Under the pieces are notes generated by a model. It did no database searches and was not told where the DNA came from. It was given only the letters and a program-made list of their open reading frames with translations. Source: Bifidobacterium eulemuris (GTDB lineage Bacteria > Actinomycetota > Actinomycetes > Actinomycetales > Bifidobacteriaceae). From it: DNA of 64,000 nt. Within the stretch, counting starts at the first letter, position 1, and each line of letters opens with the position of its first letter. Positions 49,587 through 58,872 of the stretch are shown here, in pieces. Made by a program: the position numbers and the translations under genes. The stretch is taken from the NCBI RefSeq assembly GCF_014898155.1, contig NZ_CP062938.1, positions 806,001-870,000 on the forward strand, written 5' to 3'.

Positions 49587-50108
49587 CTATGCGGGCATGG
49601 TCGTGTTCGTGGGGGACGCGGCCTGAACGAGTTTCGTGCTGGTCCGCGCCGTGATCGTCTTGCTGGTCGTCATGTCGCCAGCGCTTATCTTGCGGAAGCC
49701 GGGATTGTCCACGAGACGGCCGACCTTGCCATGATCGGTGGGTTCCTCATACGGCCATGAGGCTATCCGACGGTTCAGCAGGGCGCTGATGCGCCGGCAG
49801 CGCATGGGATCGCTGCTGAGCACGGTCAGCGAGAGCGTGAACCGCCATATCCACGCTTTGAGGTTCCAGTCGGGCTGTTCGGGCGCACCGCACGAGTACA
49901 ACACCACGTCATGGTCGAGCAGCAGGGATTCCGTCGCCGGATCGATTTCGGACTGGACGACCACGTTCGGCAAGCCCGCCGCGTCGAAGTCGATGCGATG
50001 GAGCATGTCGTACACGAGCGCATCCGCGTCCAAATCCTCACGGATGCTCAAATCCACGGTCTCGACGCCCACGCGCACCACATTGAGGTCACTATCCGAC
50101 TGCCGCAT
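49587..50108 (-). CDS. Probable tail terminator / tail completion protein
   Basis: 173 residues with no catalytic motif. The mixed sequence (VETVDLSIREDLDADALVYDMLHRI ... WNLKAWIWRFTLSLTV) and position between the neck protein and major tail protein fit a tail terminator. It overlaps the upstream gene by 17 bases, so the two are coupled. Confidence 0.65.
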   Translation of the reverse strand: MRQSDSDLNVVRVGVETVDLSIREDLDADALVYDMLHRIDFDAAGLPNVVVQSEIDPATESLLLDHDVVLYSCGAPEQPDWNLKAWIWRFTLSLTVLSSDPMRCRRISALLNRRIASWPYEEPTDHGKVGRLVDNPGFRKISAGDMTTSKTITARTSTKLVQAASPTNTTMPA

Positions 50109-50451
50109 ATTTCGCCTCGCTCATGATGAACAAGCCCGGCATCCAAGCGCGCGGGCTGCGGATTCCATACTTGTTCTCCAACCATTTGTTGAAGTAGCCG
50201 AACTCCAAATGGCCGGCGACCTGACTGCCGTCACGACCCGTGACGCTCATCACGACCGCATGGTGGATGCCCACGCCGTGCACGCTGATGTCGATACGGT
50301 CGGCCACGCTCGAATGCTTCGCCTTCGCGTCCGCCAACGCCTTCGCCCTGGCGGCGACCTTCAACGCCTTCGGACGCGTCACCTCGGCACCGAACGCCAG
50401 CGCGACCTCGATGTTCAACTGCTTCTGTGGTTTGAGCTTCACGTACCCCAT
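50092..50451 (-). CDS. Neck protein (HK97 gp10-like)
   Basis: 119 residues starting GYVKLKPQKQLNIEV at ATG 50451; a longer upstream frame overlaps the previous gene and is unlikely. AGHLEFGYFNKWLENKYGIRSPRAW recalls the gp10-like family, whose members end with an RP-x-x-x-PG segment (here RSPRAWMPGLFI). Confidence 0.7.
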   Translation of the reverse strand: MGYVKLKPQKQLNIEVALAFGAEVTRPKALKVAARAKALADAKAKHSSVADRIDISVHGVGIHHAVVMSVTGRDGSQVAGHLEFGYFNKWLENKYGIRSPRAWMPGLFIMSEAKYAAVG

Positions 50452-50963
50452 ACGCGGCTCCCTTCGGGAATCGCAGGCGGGTCGATCCTGTTGCGCGCCA
50501 ATTCGGGCGCGTAGACGCGTCGCGCCTGCATCTCCCAATGACGGGCCACGTCGGTCGAATGCGGCATGTCCACGGGTGAACCGTCCACCTGCCAACAGGA
50601 GCCGTCAGCGGTCCAGAAGCGCGTGTAGATGTCCCCGTGCCATTCCGGCGCGAGAACCTTCACCATGTTCACCTCACGCAGACCGCCCGTGCTCGTCGGC
50701 GTATCATCCTGCGCCCAGTTATCCGAGAACACGCTGTTCTTCTGCGTGCGGCCCTCCACCGAGCAGTAGCAGCCGAACACCTCACCGGTCGGCGTGACCC
50801 GCGTCCCATACGGAGTCTGCTCGAACGAGGTCAGCTCCACCACGATCAGATCCCTGTACAGCAATGTGTCCGGCACCGTTTCGGGCACGTCCACACCGTC
50901 GTACAGGCCACCGCCGCCCAACGAGGTCATATCCTCGCCGTCGTATAGGAAACCGCCCGCCAT
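50439..50963 (-). CDS. Probable head-closure protein
   Basis: 174 residues, no recognised catalytic motif. RDLIVVELTSFEQTPYG and the CYCSVEGRTQ segment are beta-rich. Lies between the head-tail adaptor and neck gene and overlaps the latter by 13 bases. Confidence 0.6.
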   Translation of the reverse strand: MAGGFLYDGEDMTSLGGGGLYDGVDVPETVPDTLLYRDLIVVELTSFEQTPYGTRVTPTGEVFGCYCSVEGRTQKNSVFSDNWAQDDTPTSTGGLREVNMVKVLAPEWHGDIYTRFWTADGSCWQVDGSPVDMPHSTDVARHWEMQARRVYAPELARNRIDPPAIPEGSRVWGT

Positions 50964-50965
50964 GC

Positions 50966-51400
50966 TTATCCTCCGAAGCCAGTGTCGAAGCCCATGCTGA
51001 TGGTTCCGATGCGACCGGACGACCCCGAATATCCGTTCAACAACGCTCGTTCGCCCTTGGAAATGAACAGGCGCGGAGACGGATCGTAGCCCGGAGTGTT
51101 CGACTGCGGGTCATGCTCGGTGTACGAGTACGACCCGTTCGATTCGGTTTTCATCCGATGCCAGCGTGCGACGCGCATCACCATGTCGCACACCACACCG
51201 GCGAACTCGTCCTCCGTGAGCCGCCCGGCACGCAAACGCACCGACGCCGCCGGACATTCGGACACCGCGAGCGCCGCGGCGAGCCTGCATTCGCGCAACA
51301 CCCATTCGGTCGGCAGTCGTTCGTCGAACAGTTCGGGTTCGACCAGTGCGGCGACGCGCATGTGCTTGAGCCAGTCGATGTTTTCGATGTTCGCAGCCAT
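50966..51400 (-). CDS. Head-tail connector (gp15/gp19-like)
   Basis: 144 residues, mainly helical at the N-terminus (WLKHMRVAALVEPELFDERL). The C-terminal SPRLFISKGERALLNGYSG matches the gp19/gp15 connector family of actinophages. Placed directly after the major capsid gene. Confidence 0.75.
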   Translation of the reverse strand: MAANIENIDWLKHMRVAALVEPELFDERLPTEWVLRECRLAAALAVSECPAASVRLRAGRLTEDEFAGVVCDMVMRVARWHRMKTESNGSYSYTEHDPQSNTPGYDPSPRLFISKGERALLNGYSGSSGRIGTISMGFDTGFGG

Positions 51401-51412
51401 GCGCGTCTCCTT

Positions 51413-52477
51413 TTACAGAACGGTCGCCTTGAGCGTGCTGTTCGACTGGATGAGCACCGGCAGTGCCGTGGCCGTGGCGTACGCCTCGTAGCCGGGCGTA
51501 CTGGCGGCGATGTCCGTCACCAAGCCGACCGGGCCGGCGTCGTGTTCGCGGCTGATGCCGTTGGCCTTGGCCTTGGCTTCGGCGGTCGGACCGAGGGCCG
51601 TGTAGCCCATGTCGGTTCCGCCGAGGTCGGGCAGCAGCAGAACCGTGTCCTCCGGGAAGAACGACTTGACGCCACCCGGAAGCTGGATCTTCTGCGCCTG
51701 CGCGTACTTCTTGTACACGTCATCGACGATGAGAATGTTGTCGATGCCGGCCATCTGCTGCATGACGTTGCGCACGACGTTCTCGCCGACGAGGTTGGGC
51801 AGCGTGTCGCCCTGACCTTGGAACGCGTAGCGGATGATGACGGGGTTCGCCTCAAGGGCGCGCATGACCTTGCGGGTCATGAGCATCACGGTCGGCGCGT
51901 AGCCGTCAACCGCGTCGATGACATCGGCCCACAGGCGGGTGTCGGCCACCGGGTCGCCGTCGACGTTCCACTTCTGCGCGGCCGTGACGGTCAGGGATGC
52001 GTCGCGCTGGTAGTCCCAAGTGGCCTTCACGTCATGCTCGTCAACGGACAGCGCGGCGTCCACCGTAACGGTCACACGGGCGCGCTCCAAACGGAACGCG
52101 AGCTCCTTGCCGAGCTGCAGGAAGTATTCGCGCAGAGAGTCCGCGACGTTGCTTCCGTTCAGATCGACCTTGCCTTCGGCGATGTCGTATTCACTGATGC
52201 GCATGCGCTTACGCAGCGGCAGCATCTTCGTGTACGCGATCTTCTCGCCGCCCTTGGTCTGACCGTATTCGGCCTCGGCGTCCCAAGCACCGAAGTGCAT
52301 CTCGTCCTCTTCGGGACGGGCCTGATTCGGAATCCAATCGACGCGCAGGCCGGTCGGATTGTTGATGTCGGGAAGCACCTGAGAGAACGGCAACTGGGCC
52401 GTCACCGTCTGGTAGGCTCCCAACACGATGCCGGACGCTTCGGCCGGCGTGATGAAGTCCTGATTGATAAGGGCCAT
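51413..52477 (-). CDS. Major capsid protein (HK97 fold, GpE-like)
   Basis: 354 residues. FITPAEASGIVLGAYQTVTAQLPFS is a typical N-terminal arm without long delta domain. ISEYDIAEGK and RLERARVTVTVDAAL match lambda E-type capsid proteins. The C-terminal strand PVGLVTDIAAS completes the fold. A separate scaffold gene precedes it, and a terminator-like hairpin lies 27 bases before its start. Confidence 0.88.
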   Translation of the reverse strand: MALINQDFITPAEASGIVLGAYQTVTAQLPFSQVLPDINNPTGLRVDWIPNQARPEEDEMHFGAWDAEAEYGQTKGGEKIAYTKMLPLRKRMRISEYDIAEGKVDLNGSNVADSLREYFLQLGKELAFRLERARVTVTVDAALSVDEHDVKATWDYQRDASLTVTAAQKWNVDGDPVADTRLWADVIDAVDGYAPTVMLMTRKVMRALEANPVIIRYAFQGQGDTLPNLVGENVVRNVMQQMAGIDNILIVDDVYKKYAQAQKIQLPGGVKSFFPEDTVLLLPDLGGTDMGYTALGPTAEAKAKANGISREHDAGPVGLVTDIAASTPGYEAYATATALPVLIQSNSTLKATVL

Positions 52478-52503
52478 CGTGTTTCCTTCCTAATATGAGA
52501 AAA

Positions 52504-52521
52504 CCCGCCATGGAAGGCGGG
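52504..52521 (-). terminator. Hairpin upstream of the major capsid gene
   Basis: Stem CCCGCC/GGCGGG followed on minus by TTTTCTCATATTAGG. The flank AATATGAGAAAACCC is shared with the hairpin before the tape measure. Confidence 0.7.
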
Positions 52522-52543
52522 TTGTTTACGTTGGTTCGCTGGC

Positions 52544-53230
52544 CTACTTGGCGAGAGCGCCGGACGCGCGCAGCGACGCGAGCAGCGCGTTGAACTGGGT
52601 GAGCAGCGTGTCGGAGGTCGCGTCATCGACCTTCGCGCCCATCTTCACCAGACCGGCCTTGGATGCGGTCGCATTGGACGCGGCTGCGGGGATGGTCGGC
52701 TTGTCCTGCACCTGATCCCAAGTGACAGAAGCCGTGGAAGCGCCTCCCTGACCGGAAAGCACGGTGACAGCGCCGCCCGCCTCCTTGTCGTAGTCGAGGA
52801 TCAGACCGGCGATGGAGGTGCCGTCGGCAAGGGTGACGGGCAGCTTGCGCTTGTTGATGACGGCCATGTAGCGCACGCCGGTGGTCACGATGGGCTGCTT
52901 GACGCCCTTGCGTCCGAACTCGACCTTGAGCTGGCTTTCGAGGAAGCCGGCCACGCCGTTCTGACGGCCGTCGGTGGCGTTCGGATCATACGGACCGTAA
53001 TAACCGCTGTCGGCGCGGGCGACCGGGATGCCGGAACGCAGCCAGCCAACGGTGTCGGTGTCGGTCAGGGAAGCCCAATACAGGCTTTCGTTGTCGCCTC
53101 CGAGGAACAGGTTCACGTCGAACGTGGCTTCCTGAATCCCATCCGTGATGCGGTTCAGCAGCCAATCCTGCTTGTCCGCGGGGGCGGCGGAGTTCTCGTA
53201 CTGCACGAGATTGTTGGCGGTTTCTGCCAT
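52544..53230 (-). CDS. Capsid decoration / head fibre protein
   Basis: 228 residues. Residues 1-150 resemble a decoration protein (LFLGGDNESLYWASLTDTD). A linker then leads to VTWDQVQDKPTIPAAASNATASKAGLV and LLASLRASGALAK, the pattern of head-fibre proteins known from phi29-like and other phages. Position just before the capsid gene equals that of lambda D. Confidence 0.8.
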   Translation of the reverse strand: MAETANNLVQYENSAAPADKQDWLLNRITDGIQEATFDVNLFLGGDNESLYWASLTDTDTVGWLRSGIPVARADSGYYGPYDPNATDGRQNGVAGFLESQLKVEFGRKGVKQPIVTTGVRYMAVINKRKLPVTLADGTSIAGLILDYDKEAGGAVTVLSGQGGASTASVTWDQVQDKPTIPAAASNATASKAGLVKMGAKVDDATSDTLLTQFNALLASLRASGALAK

Positions 53231-53234
53231 GGTT

Positions 53235-53834
53235 TTACTCCTTCTTAGTGTTGGTGTTTGGCGCGCAATGCTTGACCGCGTAGTCGTACCCGGACTTCTC
53301 CGTGCCCTTTGCGGGCGGAGTCGGTTGGGGCATTCCCTTGCTCATCACGCGCTGGGAGATGGGCGACGGGTTGTCGCCCGACTGTGTGTGGGATTCGTCG
53401 GGCTTGCCCGTTTCGGGTTCGGCGGCGACGTTGACGGGATTGATTCGGGAATACGCTTCGGCCCACGCCTTGATGCCGTCGGGGGTGGTCTCCTTGCACA
53501 GGGCTTCGAATGCCTCGTCGCTGATTTGCGGATAGGCGGCCTGCGCCTCGAGACGTGCGATACGCGCGTTGGCGGCGGCGAGCTGCGACTCCACTTCGGC
53601 GGTCTTGGCTTCGGCGGTTTCGGCGCGTTTCCTGTTCTCGACCTTCTCCGCCTCGTTCTTCCTGCTGAGGGTGCGCCACTTCGCGGCCTCGTCGGTCAGA
53701 CCTTCCGCATCCTCGGACCGGTCCGGCTTCTTGGCCGTGTCAGGCTCGTCGGTATGGGTGGTATCGTCGTTGCCGGTTTCCGGCTCAGCCTTCTCGACGG
53801 TTTCCGTCTTGTCGGGTTCTTCGATTCCAGACAT
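53235..53834 (-). CDS. Scaffolding protein
   Basis: 199 residues, highly charged. The centre (WRTLSRKNEAEKVENRKRAE ... QLAAANARIARLEA) is a long coiled coil typical of capsid scaffolds; the ends are disordered. Immediately precedes decoration and capsid genes. Confidence 0.85.
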   Translation of the reverse strand: MSGIEEPDKTETVEKAEPETGNDDTTHTDEPDTAKKPDRSEDAEGLTDEAAKWRTLSRKNEAEKVENRKRAETAEAKTAEVESQLAAANARIARLEAQAAYPQISDEAFEALCKETTPDGIKAWAEAYSRINPVNVAAEPETGKPDESHTQSGDNPSPISQRVMSKGMPQPTPPAKGTEKSGYDYAVKHCAPNTNTKKE

Positions 53835-53855
53835 TTGTATTCCTTTGCTTTTGTG

Positions 53856-54947
53856 TTATGCGGCCTTGTCAAGCAGGGCCGTGACTTGGTTGAGCATGGA
53901 GCGCTGGTACGCCCACGCTTGGTTCAGATGCGACGACGGTTTGAACACGTATGTTCTGCCTTCGTATCTGAACGAGACTTCTTTTCCGCCGTCGCGAACC
54001 TCCTTGTAGTGTTTGGAGAATTCGATGGCGCGGTTTTTCATGCGTTGAAGCTGTTCGACGGTCGTCGCCCTGTCGGGCGTACGCCATTCCTTCGATTCGA
54101 CGCCGGGTACCGGATTGTCCGTTTCCCTCGCCTCGGCCGCGGTGAGCACCGGACCGAGTTCCCCGTGCGATATCGTCTTGACTCGCACGTTCACGAGGTC
54201 TTCGGCCTTGTTGCTTCCGGCTTCCGCGTAGAGGCGGTCGAGGTCTGCCTTGTTCAGGTCGAGTCCGGGATCCTCGTCTGAGCCGGCCGGCGCGACGCCG
54301 CATTTGCAGCGCACGTGCAACGGCATGAGGTTCGCGGTGGAATACCACCGGTCCGCGGCGACGATGCACAGGCCGCATGAGCCGGACTTCGACAGTTCGG
54401 GATGCAGGACGCGCCTGTATGAGAGGACCTTGCTGCCGCGGTAGCGGTCTATAGTGGCCTGCGTTCCGGCCATCTGCACGTCTATTGACGACGTGGCGTC
54501 GATGCGGCCCAACGCGGCCTGTATCCACTCGCTCACCGTCTCATAGGCGGCATCGTCCGAGGAGGGCCATTCGTCCGGTCTTACGGACGGATTCTTGACG
54601 GCCTCGCTTCGATACGAGTCGGCCGGACGCGCGGCCACGAGCCATGGGTCCGTGTTCACGCGCGGATACACGAGCTGCTGCACGACGCCCTGCGGCAATT
54701 GGCCTATGAGTCGCAGCGTCTGGTCGGCGTATTCGATTCCCGCGCGTCGGGCGGCGGCGACCATCTGCAGTTCGAGCATCGCCGTGCGTGATGCCGCGCC
54801 CATGACCACCGCGTCGTTCCACCAGTCCTGCGGCGTGAGGCTCAGCCACATCTTCCGGCATGCGGCCACGTACGTCTCCACGAGCTGGCTGTGCAGCTGC
54901 TGCTGCATGTCGCTCAGCTGCGCTAACCGTGTCGTCGCCGACGCCAT
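53856..54947 (-). CDS. Minor capsid protein, MuF/VG15-like
   Basis: 363 residues. The MuF-type core has CGLCIVAADRWYSTANL and LHVRCKCG, with four Cys able to bind metal. A C-terminal region (NRAIEFSKHYKEVRDGGKEVSFRYEGRTYVF) may be a small extra domain. The start overlaps the portal stop. MuF proteins sit at the portal and may be ejected with DNA. Confidence 0.8.
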   Translation of the reverse strand: MASATTRLAQLSDMQQQLHSQLVETYVAACRKMWLSLTPQDWWNDAVVMGAASRTAMLELQMVAAARRAGIEYADQTLRLIGQLPQGVVQQLVYPRVNTDPWLVAARPADSYRSEAVKNPSVRPDEWPSSDDAAYETVSEWIQAALGRIDATSSIDVQMAGTQATIDRYRGSKVLSYRRVLHPELSKSGSCGLCIVAADRWYSTANLMPLHVRCKCGVAPAGSDEDPGLDLNKADLDRLYAEAGSNKAEDLVNVRVKTISHGELGPVLTAAEARETDNPVPGVESKEWRTPDRATTVEQLQRMKNRAIEFSKHYKEVRDGGKEVSFRYEGRTYVFKPSSHLNQAWAYQRSMLNQVTALLDKAA

Positions 54948-56536
54948 CAGAACGCCTCCGGAAGACCATCGTCAACGGCCTGCATGTCATCCGTCCCCAG
55001 CGTTCCCACGTCCCATCCGGTGGCGGGCGTCGCCGCCGCCGACGTGGCAGGCTGCGCGCCCGTCGTGACGGGCTGTAGATTGAACTGGTCGCTCAGACGG
55101 TTCATGTCGTCCTCGGCGATGTCCTGCGCCGTGAATCCATACGAGTGGGTGAGGATCGTCTTGCGGGACTTCAACCCGGTCGAATATTCGAGCTGGGCGG
55201 CTTGGGCGAGTTCAAGCTGGGAAGTCGTGTCAACCGGCTTCCACATCATCTCGAAATCCGCGTCAGCGGCCGAAGCGTCGCCGTCAAGCACCATGGCCAT
55301 GCGAAGCATGAGCGTGATCGCGTCGGCGGCGAGCATGTTCAGATTCTCGACCTTGAACTTCAACCCCTCGCGTTTCAGGTCAGCGCCAGCCGCCGAACCC
55401 TGCACGTCGGGGCTGAGCACGTCCAGCGGAATGCCGGACGTGGCCGCGAGCTGCTTGATGTCGCCGACGATGTTGGCCTGCAGAGAGGTCGTTTCCGTGA
55501 CCTGCGACTCCCACACGTCCACGCCTTCCGGCAGATTCCACATCGCCGCGGGAGCCATCCTGAAAGCGTTCGAATAGTCGATTGGGTCGCCTGCGTTCAC
55601 CTGTCCGGACAATACGAGCGGATCGTCCTCCGCATACGCCTGCGGCAGTTCGCCCTTGAGGGCGCGCTGGCGGAACGCCTGCATCATCGTGATGCACAAC
55701 CGGTCGAACAACTGCCGGTCGATACGCTTCAACGTGGGAAGATGCGGCTCGAACAGCCCTTTACCGTCAGGCGTCGAATACTGGACGATGGGAAGAGAGC
55801 CGCATCGGAGCGCGTAGTCGAAATCGTTGTTCTCGTCGCCTTCCCATTCCCAATCGTTGCCGGGGTCCCATTCCTTGTTGTCATCGAGTATTTTGTCGAT
55901 CCCCTCATCGTCCGATTCGGCGAGCAGGGAACGGGATTCCGCTTCGCGCACCGCGGTCCGCGAATACACTTTCACCGGATAGCCGCTATCGTCGCGGGAG
56001 AGCCTGAACAAGTCCATGCACTCCCGCTGGTTCATGGCGTCGAACGTATACATGACGGCGCTGTCTCCGTCGTCGCTCATCACGCATTCCCACGGGCTGA
56101 CGGACCTGATATACCGACCTCCCATGCCTCTGCCGACGTATCCGTAGGCGCAGCCGTAGTCGCCGGCGTCGGGGAACGTGTCGCGTCGCAGCATGGTCGC
56201 CATCCTGCACCTGCGATACATGCCGTCCACCGCTTCGCTCTCCGAATCCTCGTCACCTATGCGGCGGAAACCATTCGGCTGCTGATGGTCCGTCACCGCC
56301 TCGCTGATGCGGCGGGCCAGATTCAACGAGCCGAAATGGCGTATCTTCTGATACACGGGTGCCGCATCGGGATCCACACCCTGCGGGACGCTCGACTCGT
56401 CCACCATCTCGCGCCCGTCCTTGAACGCCTTCAATTCGGCGAAACGCGGAATGTTGCGGCCGAGCTGGCGGGCCAGATTCGTGAGAACGAAAGCGTCCTC
56501 GGATTCCTCCTGAACGACCAGATTGGAAGCGTCCAT
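54947..56536 (-). CDS. Portal protein
   Basis: 529 residues, SPP1/HK97-type portal size. NLARQLGRNIPRFAELKAFKDG and IVGDIKQLAATSGIPLDVLSPD are characteristic. It lies directly between the large terminase and MuF genes. ATG 56536 follows AGGAAGGAACGGTC. Confidence 0.88.
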   Translation of the reverse strand: MDASNLVVQEESEDAFVLTNLARQLGRNIPRFAELKAFKDGREMVDESSVPQGVDPDAAPVYQKIRHFGSLNLARRISEAVTDHQQPNGFRRIGDEDSESEAVDGMYRRCRMATMLRRDTFPDAGDYGCAYGYVGRGMGGRYIRSVSPWECVMSDDGDSAVMYTFDAMNQRECMDLFRLSRDDSGYPVKVYSRTAVREAESRSLLAESDDEGIDKILDDNKEWDPGNDWEWEGDENNDFDYALRCGSLPIVQYSTPDGKGLFEPHLPTLKRIDRQLFDRLCITMMQAFRQRALKGELPQAYAEDDPLVLSGQVNAGDPIDYSNAFRMAPAAMWNLPEGVDVWESQVTETTSLQANIVGDIKQLAATSGIPLDVLSPDVQGSAAGADLKREGLKFKVENLNMLAADAITLMLRMAMVLDGDASAADADFEMMWKPVDTTSQLELAQAAQLEYSTGLKSRKTILTHSYGFTAQDIAEDDMNRLSDQFNLQPVTTGAQPATSAAATPATGWDVGTLGTDDMQAVDDGLPEAF

Positions 56537-56548
56537 GACCGTTCCTTC

Positions 56549-58423
56549 CTAGTAGAGCCTTCGCGGCGCTGCCTTCGGTTTCGCTTTTTCCTCGGCCAGT
56601 TCCAAGTACTTGCATCGCGCGTGGTAGGCGAGCACGCCCGCCATGCACGCGTCGATCTTGTCGGGACTGTTCGGCGTCTCCTTGAAGATGAGATAGCCGA
56701 AGCTGCGTTCGCGGCGGCGCGCGTTACGGAAATGGTTCACCAGCCGCGGGTCCGCCAGAAGCGCTATATCGCCCTTGACGTGCGGTCCGGTCGGCTTCTC
56801 GTACGGGTAGCGGAAGCCGGTGTGCGCGTTCTCCAACGCGCGGTGCATGTCATGCGTCCAACTGTTCGTCCAGAACTTGATCTTGTCGCCGCTCTTGCGC
56901 GGACCGATCTTGAGCTGTTTGTCGTAGTCCGACTCCCAGCCGCCGATCATGCTCTCGAAACGGGCGGCGTCGGCGAAGAAACCGACCACGTTGTAATGCT
57001 CAAGCATCCAACGCGCCTTCCCGTCGAATGAATCACGGTCCACACGCCATGTAGCCTTCTCCGGCCCGTCAGGACACTGCTGCAGTTTGATGAGGAACAG
57101 CATCCCGTCCTTCACCCTGCATCCGACCAACGCGGTTGAATCGTCCGACACGGAACCATCGAAGCCCAACGTGATGGGCTCCTTCGGAGAGATGATGGAC
57201 TGCCAAGCGTCGTCGAGCTTGAAGTTCGACTGAGCTGCGCTCATCTCGTCCCTGTACAGCAGGTGCGATTGGATGTCGGACTCCGTGAGCCATGAGTCGT
57301 GCACGCTGGAAAGGTTGTTCATGTAGTAGCGGATGGAATCGGCCGGATCGGAGTCCGGCTGATAGATCTGGTCCATCTGCCCGTTCAGGTCGATCCACCC
57401 GTCCTTCGACGGGCCAAGCTCGCCATCCCAATACGAATGCCCCTCGGCGTCGAAACCGTTCTCATCCAACACGGTCATGCGCCCGTCGGGGAGAATCAGA
57501 TAATCCTTCCCGTCATCGCTTTTCGCCGAAGCGCCGTACGCGACCTGCAAGGCCCGCAACGTTTTCTTCTCGTCGGCGAAATCCTCGATGTCGAGGTTCG
57601 CGTACACATGGTCGAAGTAGATGCCCGAACGATGCCTGACCTTGCCCGACGCGGTGTCCCAAGCGTACTTGTACGAGGATTCGGCCACGGAATCCTCACC
57701 CGGCCGGTACATGGTGGATGTCTCCAATATCCACGGGTCGGCATCGCCCTTACGCTTGCCAAGGTTGCGTTGCACCGTCTTGTACATGTTGCGCAGCTTC
57801 GGAGTGTTGTACAGGTGCGTTTCGTCACAGCAAGCGAACGTCTCCAAGCCGCCGTCCTTCGACGCCGCGCCGGACGTGGACGGAATGATCTCGCCGCCCT
57901 CCGGCAGACCGATGCGGGTGCGCCCCACGTCCAAGCCGACGCCCTTGAGCTGGCTCAACGGGCCTTCGTCGCAGTTGTAGTAGATCGAATCGAAGATGTT
58001 GCCCGTCTGCCCCTCGGCGGTCGCCAAGCAGATGATCTCGGGCATCTGCACCATACGACCCACCGGCTCGCCAGGACGGTAATGGTATGTTTCCCCTAGA
58101 AACTCGTACGTCTCGCCCTCTTCGGCCCAATGGTCGAACCTGCACGGGGCAAGACCCTCGAAAGCCGCGGTGCCCGCAGCCTTACCGCTTTTGTTCTTGC
58201 CCTTGGCACGCGAATAGAACACACGGTTGAACCGGCGTGAACCCGTTTTGGTCAGCGCGTAGGCGTTCAGCATGAACACCGTCTCGTCCATGTCGAACCG
58301 TTCAGGCAAACCCACGCCGCCACCGCGCCCAACACGGAAGAACGTCTCGATCCACCAGACCGCAAACCAACCCATCGAACGAGACAGTTCCTCGCCTTGA
58401 AGGTTCGGAATGCGGTCATGCAT
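56549..58423 (-). CDS. terL: Terminase large subunit
   Basis: 624 residues; packages DNA into the prohead by ATP hydrolysis and cuts it. The N-terminal ATPase has a basic Walker A variant (SRAKGKNKSGKAA near residue 72) and a Walker B-like CCDETH. The C-terminal nuclease begins near ITLGFDGSVSDDSTAL with its metal-binding Asp. The start overlaps the small-subunit stop (TGATG) and has GGAGGTGG. Confidence 0.92.
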   Translation of the reverse strand: MHDRIPNLQGEELSRSMGWFAVWWIETFFRVGRGGGVGLPERFDMDETVFMLNAYALTKTGSRRFNRVFYSRAKGKNKSGKAAGTAAFEGLAPCRFDHWAEEGETYEFLGETYHYRPGEPVGRMVQMPEIICLATAEGQTGNIFDSIYYNCDEGPLSQLKGVGLDVGRTRIGLPEGGEIIPSTSGAASKDGGLETFACCDETHLYNTPKLRNMYKTVQRNLGKRKGDADPWILETSTMYRPGEDSVAESSYKYAWDTASGKVRHRSGIYFDHVYANLDIEDFADEKKTLRALQVAYGASAKSDDGKDYLILPDGRMTVLDENGFDAEGHSYWDGELGPSKDGWIDLNGQMDQIYQPDSDPADSIRYYMNNLSSVHDSWLTESDIQSHLLYRDEMSAAQSNFKLDDAWQSIISPKEPITLGFDGSVSDDSTALVGCRVKDGMLFLIKLQQCPDGPEKATWRVDRDSFDGKARWMLEHYNVVGFFADAARFESMIGGWESDYDKQLKIGPRKSGDKIKFWTNSWTHDMHRALENAHTGFRYPYEKPTGPHVKGDIALLADPRLVNHFRNARRRERSFGYLIFKETPNSPDKIDACMAGVLAYHARCKYLELAEEKAKPKAAPRRLY

Positions 58424-58872
58424 CAGCCACCTCCGTTAACGACCCTCAATCCCAACGCGGCGGCGCGCACATGGTTCACACGCTCGTTACGAGCGCCCTG
58501 AGTGTCCGACAATCCAGTGGACGCGGCCATATCGTCAGGCTGCGGCGCATCGAACTTCAACGCCTGACGCGCGGCCGGACTGCCACCGAACAACGCCTCG
58601 CGCATGCGAATCTCCGAAGCCAGAATGGCGCTAGGACGCCTATAGAAGAGATCCTTGATGAACATCAGATCCTGCAGCGCATACCAGTCCGGTTCGGTGC
58701 CCATACGCTGCGCCTGCGGACTCGTCCGCCACGCCTCATACTCCTTGACGGTGCGCTCCAACCATTCCTCTCCGTCAGGCCGCGTGGACGGCAGATTAGG
58801 GCCGCGTTTCTCACCGTCGCTTCTCAGCACGGGAATCGCGCCCTTCTTCGACTTTCTTCCGTTTCCTGCCAT
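58423..58872 (-). CDS. terS: Terminase small subunit
   Basis: 149 residues. ATG 58872 (AGNGRKSKKGAIPV) follows GGGAGGTG. It contains a helical DNA-binding-like centre (WLERTVKEYEAWRTSPQAQ) and is directly coupled to terL, the normal arrangement. It starts inside the end of the zinc-ribbon gene. Confidence 0.8.
   Translation of the reverse strand: MAGNGRKSKKGAIPVLRSDGEKRGPNLPSTRPDGEEWLERTVKEYEAWRTSPQAQRMGTEPDWYALQDLMFIKDLFYRRPSAILASEIRMREALFGGSPAARQALKFDAPQPDDMAASTGLSDTQGARNERVNHVRAAALGLRVVNGGG

Noticed and set aside
53245..53679. Second minus-strand frame inside the scaffold gene
   Set aside because: Arg/Gln/Gly-rich shadow of the scaffold gene without start signals.
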